A DNA stretch of 64,000 nucleotides from Clostridia bacterium. Lineage in GTDB: Bacteria; Bacillota; Clostridia; RUG12999. The notes under the pieces are model-generated. The model did not search any database. It had not been told where the DNA came from and saw only the letters and a list, made by a program, of their open reading frames with translations. Positions within the stretch are counted from its first letter, which is position 1, and each line of letters begins with the position of its first letter. The DNA is taken from contig JAAWTG010000002.1 of assembly GCA_022801925.1 (NCBI GenBank), forward strand, positions 1 through 64,000. Direction: 5' to 3'. Below are positions 59,425 through 64,000 of the stretch, piece by piece. Position numbers and translations under genes: made by a program.

Positions 59425-61077
59425 ATGGTTATGAACATGAAAAAGGTATTCACCTGCGGACTATGCTGCACTCTTGCAGCGGGAATGCTTGCAGGCTGCT
59501 CGGGCGGTGGCGGGAATAACACTGCAAACACAGGCGGAGAGTTGATTCCCACGGTGACGACTGATGGCACCTATCCAATGAATACGGACGTGGAGTTGTC
59601 CTATTGGGTGGACCTAACACCTAATGTTGCTGCGTATGCAAGCAGCATGAATGAGATTGAGTTTGCTAAGTATATGCAAGAAGAAACCGGTGTGAAAATT
59701 AAGTATGTTCACCCACCGGCAGGACAAGAGACAGAAAAATTTAATCTGATGGTAGCATCACAGGATTTGACGGATATTGTGGAATCAAACTGGCCAACCT
59801 ATAAAGGCGGACCCAGCAAAGCAATTAAAGATAAAACCATTCTGCCGCTGAACGAAGCGCTGGACAAAGGCGTTTCTCCGAATTTGAAAAAATTCCATGA
59901 AGAAAATCCTGAAATTGCAGCACAGATTCAAACAGATGATGGTGAATTCTACATGTATCCATTTGTCACCAAAGATTCTATTTTACAGACAGCAATGGGC
60001 TTTATGGTACGGGAAGATTTGTTGAAAAAAGCAGGACTGAATAAGCCGGAAACCATAGAGGATTGGGAAAAAATGCTGGCGGCATTTAAAGATATGGGCA
60101 TTAAAGCACCCATCACGCTAAAACTAAAAAACGCGGAACTGAACAGTATGTCTGCATTTATGGGTGCATACGGAATCAAGAGCGGATTTTATTTGGAAGG
60201 CGATACGGTAAAATATGGACAGTATGAAAAAACCTACGGCGACTGGGTAAAAATGATGAAGAAATGGTATGACAACGGCTGGCTGGACAGCGAATTTACC
60301 AATGAAGACGCGAAACGGATTGACGCGTTGGTTATCAATGGCGACGCGGGCGCAATGGGCGGCTGGAATGGTTCCGCTTTTGGTAAATGGATTGCCGGAA
60401 TGAAAACTTCGCTGCCGGAAGCATCTCTGACACCGGTTGCCTATGTGGCAAAGAACCGCGGTGAGACACCGCTGATTGGACATAAACAATTACCGGCACG
60501 CGGTACCGGCGCGGCGATTACGAGCAAATGTAAAAACGTTGAAATCGCGGTGCGTTATCTGGACTATGGATTCAGTGAAAAAGGGCATATGACCTATAAT
60601 TTCGGTCGCGAAGGCGTTTCCTATGAAATGAAAGACGGCAAACCTACCTATACAGACCTTATCACGGATACAGGCAAAAATGGCGGTCTGTCCACCAGCC
60701 AGGCGATGAGTAAATATATCCGTGCTTGCTATAACGGACCGTTTGTGCAGGACGCTGATTATATCATGCAGATGTATACCACGCCGCAGCAGACAGAAGC
60801 AATGCCGATTTGGGCAAACACCCAGACAGAAAAATATATGATGCCGCTGGTGACCATGACAGAAGAAGAAAACAAAGAATATACCGGTATCATGACAGAT
60901 ATTGATGTATATCGCGAAGAAATGCTGTTTAAATTTATCACAGGTCAGGAGCCAATTGAGAAGCTGGATCAATATTTTGAACAATTGAAGAGTATGAAGA
61001 TTGAACGGGCGATTCAGATTCAGCAGGCGGCATATGACCGTTATAAAAAACGTGAAGCGGCGGCGATTGCAGATTAA
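59425..61077 (+). CDS. extracellular solute-binding lipoprotein (paralogue of 6314-7900)
   Basis: Lipobox LAGC; YPMNTDVELSYWVDLTPNV...; C-terminal ERAIQIQQAAYDRYKKR; annotated start may be the ATG at 59431 or 59437. Confidence 0.9.
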   Translation: MVMNMKKVFTCGLCCTLAAGMLAGCSGGGGNNTANTGGELIPTVTTDGTYPMNTDVELSYWVDLTPNVAAYASSMNEIEFAKYMQEETGVKIKYVHPPAGQETEKFNLMVASQDLTDIVESNWPTYKGGPSKAIKDKTILPLNEALDKGVSPNLKKFHEENPEIAAQIQTDDGEFYMYPFVTKDSILQTAMGFMVREDLLKKAGLNKPETIEDWEKMLAAFKDMGIKAPITLKLKNAELNSMSAFMGAYGIKSGFYLEGDTVKYGQYEKTYGDWVKMMKKWYDNGWLDSEFTNEDAKRIDALVINGDAGAMGGWNGSAFGKWIAGMKTSLPEASLTPVAYVAKNRGETPLIGHKQLPARGTGAAITSKCKNVEIAVRYLDYGFSEKGHMTYNFGREGVSYEMKDGKPTYTDLITDTGKNGGLSTSQAMSKYIRACYNGPFVQDADYIMQMYTTPQQTEAMPIWANTQTEKYMMPLVTMTEEENKEYTGIMTDIDVYREEMLFKFITGQEPIEKLDQYFEQLKSMKIERAIQIQQAAYDRYKKREAAAIAD

Positions 61078-61163
61078 ACGGGCAAGATGTAACCATCAAA
61101 TATGTTGGTAAAACCCTAATAATACAATTTTTTTCGGCAGGCGCCGAAACATGTGATTACCAA

Positions 61164-61208
61164 GAAGGATAGGGCGGGCGGCTTCGGGCAGCGCCGCCCT
61201 ATCCTTCT
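61164..61208 (+). terminator. terminator-like hairpin
   Basis: gaaggatagggcggc / gccgccctatccttc. Confidence 0.7.
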
Positions 61209-61361
61209 ATACATAGTTGATTTTTTTGGGAAGATATATTATAATGATTGCAGGAAAAACGGAAAACTGCTTGCCGCCGATGGGGTCCGTGACGGAAGAA
61301 ATGGCAGCTGTGCAGAGTAGGTAAATACTATAGTTTGGTTTATTTTTATCGTTAAGAGGAT

Positions 61362-63671
61362 GTGCTGCCGGTGAAATTGGAGATGAAAAATTCCAGTTTA
61401 TTGAAAAAATTTATCACTTCTTATTTGGGGGTGCTGCTCATCCCAATTTTGATTTTCACAGGGATGTATTTTGCCACAAGTCATATCATTGAAAATATTA
61501 CATATCAATCCAACCGGTATTTGTTGGAAAAGACAGGACAGATGATTGATAATGCGCTGGTTGGCATGGACAGAATTGCGCAGAACGTGGCGGGGAACAA
61601 ACGGATTCGTCAGCTTATGGACGGCGTACAGCCGGATATTATGGAGAACGGATACGAACTGTCGCTTATTATGAACGAGTTGTTGAACATTAAAAATACC
61701 GACGATTATGTGGAGGAACTGTTTCTTTATTTGAAGGACAGAGAGTTGGTCGTCACGCCCTACAGCTATTTTGACAGCCGGTATTTTTGGTCGGCGAATT
61801 ATGATGACGGAACGCTGTCTTATGAACAGTGGCAGAAGTCGTTGCTGAATGAGCAGACGAAATATTATAAAACATTGACCCGCGTGAAAGGAAAAGAGAC
61901 ATGGCAGCAGTTTATGCTGATACAAAACTATCCATTGCTGCGTGGCGAGAAAAATGTGGCAGTGGTGATTTGTCTTGACAAAAATAAAATCTATGAAGAA
62001 GTGAAAGATATTGAAGAATTTGGTGACAGCAGCTTTTTCGTGATAGGCAGTGAAGAAGGCATGGTAATCGGTCAGGGTGCAGAGCCGGAGGGACTGACCT
62101 ATCAGTCTTTGGAAAATGAATATGGTATTATATCAGGGAAATTAAATCGGGAAAAAGTGGCAATCAGCTACGTTTCAAGTAAAATTATTGACTGGAAGTA
62201 TTTGGTTGTCACATCGCGCAAACAGATTTTAGGACCCATCAACCAGCTAAAATATGGATTTATTGTTGTTGTGCTGATTTGTCTGTTCATTGGCGGACTG
62301 ATTGCAATTTATATTGCGAAGAAAAATTATTATCCCATCTCTCGGATTATGGAAAAACTGCGTGGACAAGTAGAGTGGAAGGGCGAAGGGGAAACGGATG
62401 AATATGCGCTGATTAACCAGGCGCTGCAAAAGCTGGTAGACCAAAACACCATGCTCTCCGATGCGTTTTCCAAACAAAAAAATGTCTGGAGGCAGAACTT
62501 TTTATATCGACTCTTAAAAGGGCGTAAAGACGAAACGTTGCCGGCGGAGTTGTCCATGGAAAAGCTGGGCATTTCATTTCACAGCGATACGTTTTGTGTT
62601 GCTGTGTTTTGGATAAAAGATATTGGCGAATTGTTCCGCGGCGAGGATGTGTCTGAGGGGGAACGGGAGCAAGCGCTGCAATTGATTATTGATAATATTT
62701 TATCGGAACTCCTGGAAGGGAAACAGACGGTCTACACGCTGGAGGTGGATAATATCCTCACTTGTCTTATCAATACGGCGGATAGTTCGGAGGACAGTTT
62801 GGAAACGGCTGTGAAAGCGCTGAGTGAGACCAGCGACTATGTGGAAGAATATTTTCATATTACGGTTATGCCGGCAATCAGTAATATTGTGACAGGGCTT
62901 GATATGGCAGCGGGTGCGTACCGTCAGGCGCTGGACGTGATGGAATATGAATCGGTCATGGGCAGCAAAACGCCTGTTATTTATCAGGAAATTGAACATT
63001 TATCCAATGCATTCTACTATTTTCCGCTGGAAAAGGAACAACAGCTTATGAATGCAGTCACCAGCGGAGAAGAAGAGGCGGCAAACAGAATTATTGAAGA
63101 AATTATCCATGAAAATTTTGAAAAAGAACACAAGCTTTCCGCCGCAATGGCAAAATGTTTGATATCGGATTTGATTAGCGCCATGATGAAGGCGATTCAT
63201 ATTTCGCATCCTTCCGAAGGGGAAGAACTGATGAAAAACGGCGCGTATATTGACCGGTTGATTCAGTGCGAAACGGTGCAGGACATGCAGGAGGTGGCAA
63301 GAACCCTGCTTCGCGAACTTTGCGGCTATGTGAATGAACAAAAACCAAAAACGAAAATCAATAAGCTGGCAGAAGAAATTGCAGCGTTTATCCAGCAGGA
63401 ATATACCAATCAAAGTATGAACATTTCCTATATTGCAGACCATTTCGGATTTACGCCATCGTATGTATCTAAGGTGTTTCGCGATTGGAGTCGCCAGTCG
63501 TTATTAGATTATATCAATGAAATCCGTGTGGATGCGGCAAAAGAGTTGATGCAGGATAAAAGCGTCATGGTGGGAGATGTGTCGGCAAAAGTTGGGTTTA
63601 CCAATGTGCGGACATTTACCAGAATTTTCAAAAAATATGTCGGCGTCACGCCCGGAAAATTTAAAGAATAA
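61362..63671 (+). CDS. membrane-anchored AraC-family transcriptional regulator (paralogue of 3983-6289)
   Basis: 769 aa; TM-sensor-TM; AraC HTH IAAFIQQEYTNQSMNISYIADHFGFTPSYVSKVFRDWSRQSLLDYINEIRVDAAKELM...VGFTNVRTFTRIFKKYVGVTPGKFKE. Confidence 0.92.
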   Translation: MLPVKLEMKNSSLLKKFITSYLGVLLIPILIFTGMYFATSHIIENITYQSNRYLLEKTGQMIDNALVGMDRIAQNVAGNKRIRQLMDGVQPDIMENGYELSLIMNELLNIKNTDDYVEELFLYLKDRELVVTPYSYFDSRYFWSANYDDGTLSYEQWQKSLLNEQTKYYKTLTRVKGKETWQQFMLIQNYPLLRGEKNVAVVICLDKNKIYEEVKDIEEFGDSSFFVIGSEEGMVIGQGAEPEGLTYQSLENEYGIISGKLNREKVAISYVSSKIIDWKYLVVTSRKQILGPINQLKYGFIVVVLICLFIGGLIAIYIAKKNYYPISRIMEKLRGQVEWKGEGETDEYALINQALQKLVDQNTMLSDAFSKQKNVWRQNFLYRLLKGRKDETLPAELSMEKLGISFHSDTFCVAVFWIKDIGELFRGEDVSEGEREQALQLIIDNILSELLEGKQTVYTLEVDNILTCLINTADSSEDSLETAVKALSETSDYVEEYFHITVMPAISNIVTGLDMAAGAYRQALDVMEYESVMGSKTPVIYQEIEHLSNAFYYFPLEKEQQLMNAVTSGEEEAANRIIEEIIHENFEKEHKLSAAMAKCLISDLISAMMKAIHISHPSEGEELMKNGAYIDRLIQCETVQDMQEVARTLLRELCGYVNEQKPKTKINKLAEEIAAFIQQEYTNQSMNISYIADHFGFTPSYVSKVFRDWSRQSLLDYINEIRVDAAKELMQDKSVMVGDVSAKVGFTNVRTFTRIFKKYVGVTPGKFKE

Positions 63672-63678
63672 ATACAGA

Positions 63679-63729
63679 GATAACAGAAAAAGACAGAAGA
63701 ATATAATTCTTCTGTCTTTTTCTGTTATC
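63679..63729. terminator. long perfect bidirectional terminator
   Basis: 24-bp arms gataacagaaaaagacagaagaat / attcttctgtctttttctgttatc. Confidence 0.9.
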
Positions 63730-63785
63730 TGCAATTCTATATAAGATAGTTTGGTTCTCAAAAACGGAACAAAACTAGTTTCGGT

Positions 63786-64000
63786 CTATTGCTCGGTTTC
63801 AGGTTCCAGTATTCTGTCAATCATAGTAATCAACTCTGCCCTTGTAAGCCCATCGTATGGACGGAAATATCCGGAAGTGTCGCCCTGCATGGCGCAAGAA
63901 TATTCGACTCCCTTATGTCTAGTTTTGTCGAAATACAATAGAGGCAAAAGAGACGGTGAAGCGGAATAACAGACAATGCAAACCTACATAAATCCGCTAT
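63786..64000 (-). pseudogene. 3' end of an SLH-domain protein gene, apparently interrupted by or fused to a dispersed repeat; runs off window
   Basis: Reverse frame reads ...FDKTRHKGVEYSCAMQGDTSGYFRPYDGLTRAELITMIDRILEPETEQ*; FRPYDGLTRAELITMIDRIL is SLH-like; upstream part coincides with repeat 63883-63921. Confidence 0.5.
63883..63921 (-). repeat. 39-bp copy of the dispersed repeat end
   Basis: Revcomp TAGACATAAGGGAGTCGAATATTCTTGCGCCATGCAGGG aligns with 31901-31939 TAGGCATAAGAGAATTGAATATGCTTGCGCCATGCAGGG. Confidence 0.75.

Overview
The window looks like a low/mid-GC Clostridia-type (Firmicutes) chromosome segment. That placement is inferred from gene content only. It opens with three minus-strand tRNAs (Lys-CTT, Thr-GGT, Asp-GTC). 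A polysaccharide-utilisation-like module follows: heparinase II/III-type protein, large membrane AraC-family regulator, and lipoprotein solute-binding protein. Next is an unusual accessory cluster of five tandem paralogous Tim44-like/zinc-ribbon proteins, preceded by a strongly structured leader and followed by an SPFH/zinc-ribbon protein. The remainder is largely core: UPF0182, ftsY, smc, DUF3006 + MBL hydrolase, two MATE transporters, HutP-like, cmk, plsC, ispH-S1 fusion, dgt, dnaG, rpoD, trmK, Nif3-like, an SSS transporter-paaK-iorA-iorB-ACT-MGL cluster, murA, gltX, a two-component system, a thioester-less alpha-2-macroglobulin-like protein and ftsH. A second, paralogous heparinase/solute-binding/AraC module lies near the right end, and a truncated or interrupted SLH-domain gene reaches the edge. 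The best candidates for something undescribed are: (i) the Tim44-like/zinc-ribbon x5 + SPFH cluster, with its A-B-A'-B' duplication pattern and a leader that could sequester the Shine-Dalgarno; (ii) a dispersed repeat family (TAGRCATAAGRGARTYGAAT...) that bounds a ~317-bp structured element between dgt and dnaG, recurs as a 30-bp palindrome upstream of the SSS transporter, and abuts an SLH fragment at the window end. No CRISPR array, rRNA, transposase or phage gene was recognised. All calls come from reading the sequence; no database search was run.
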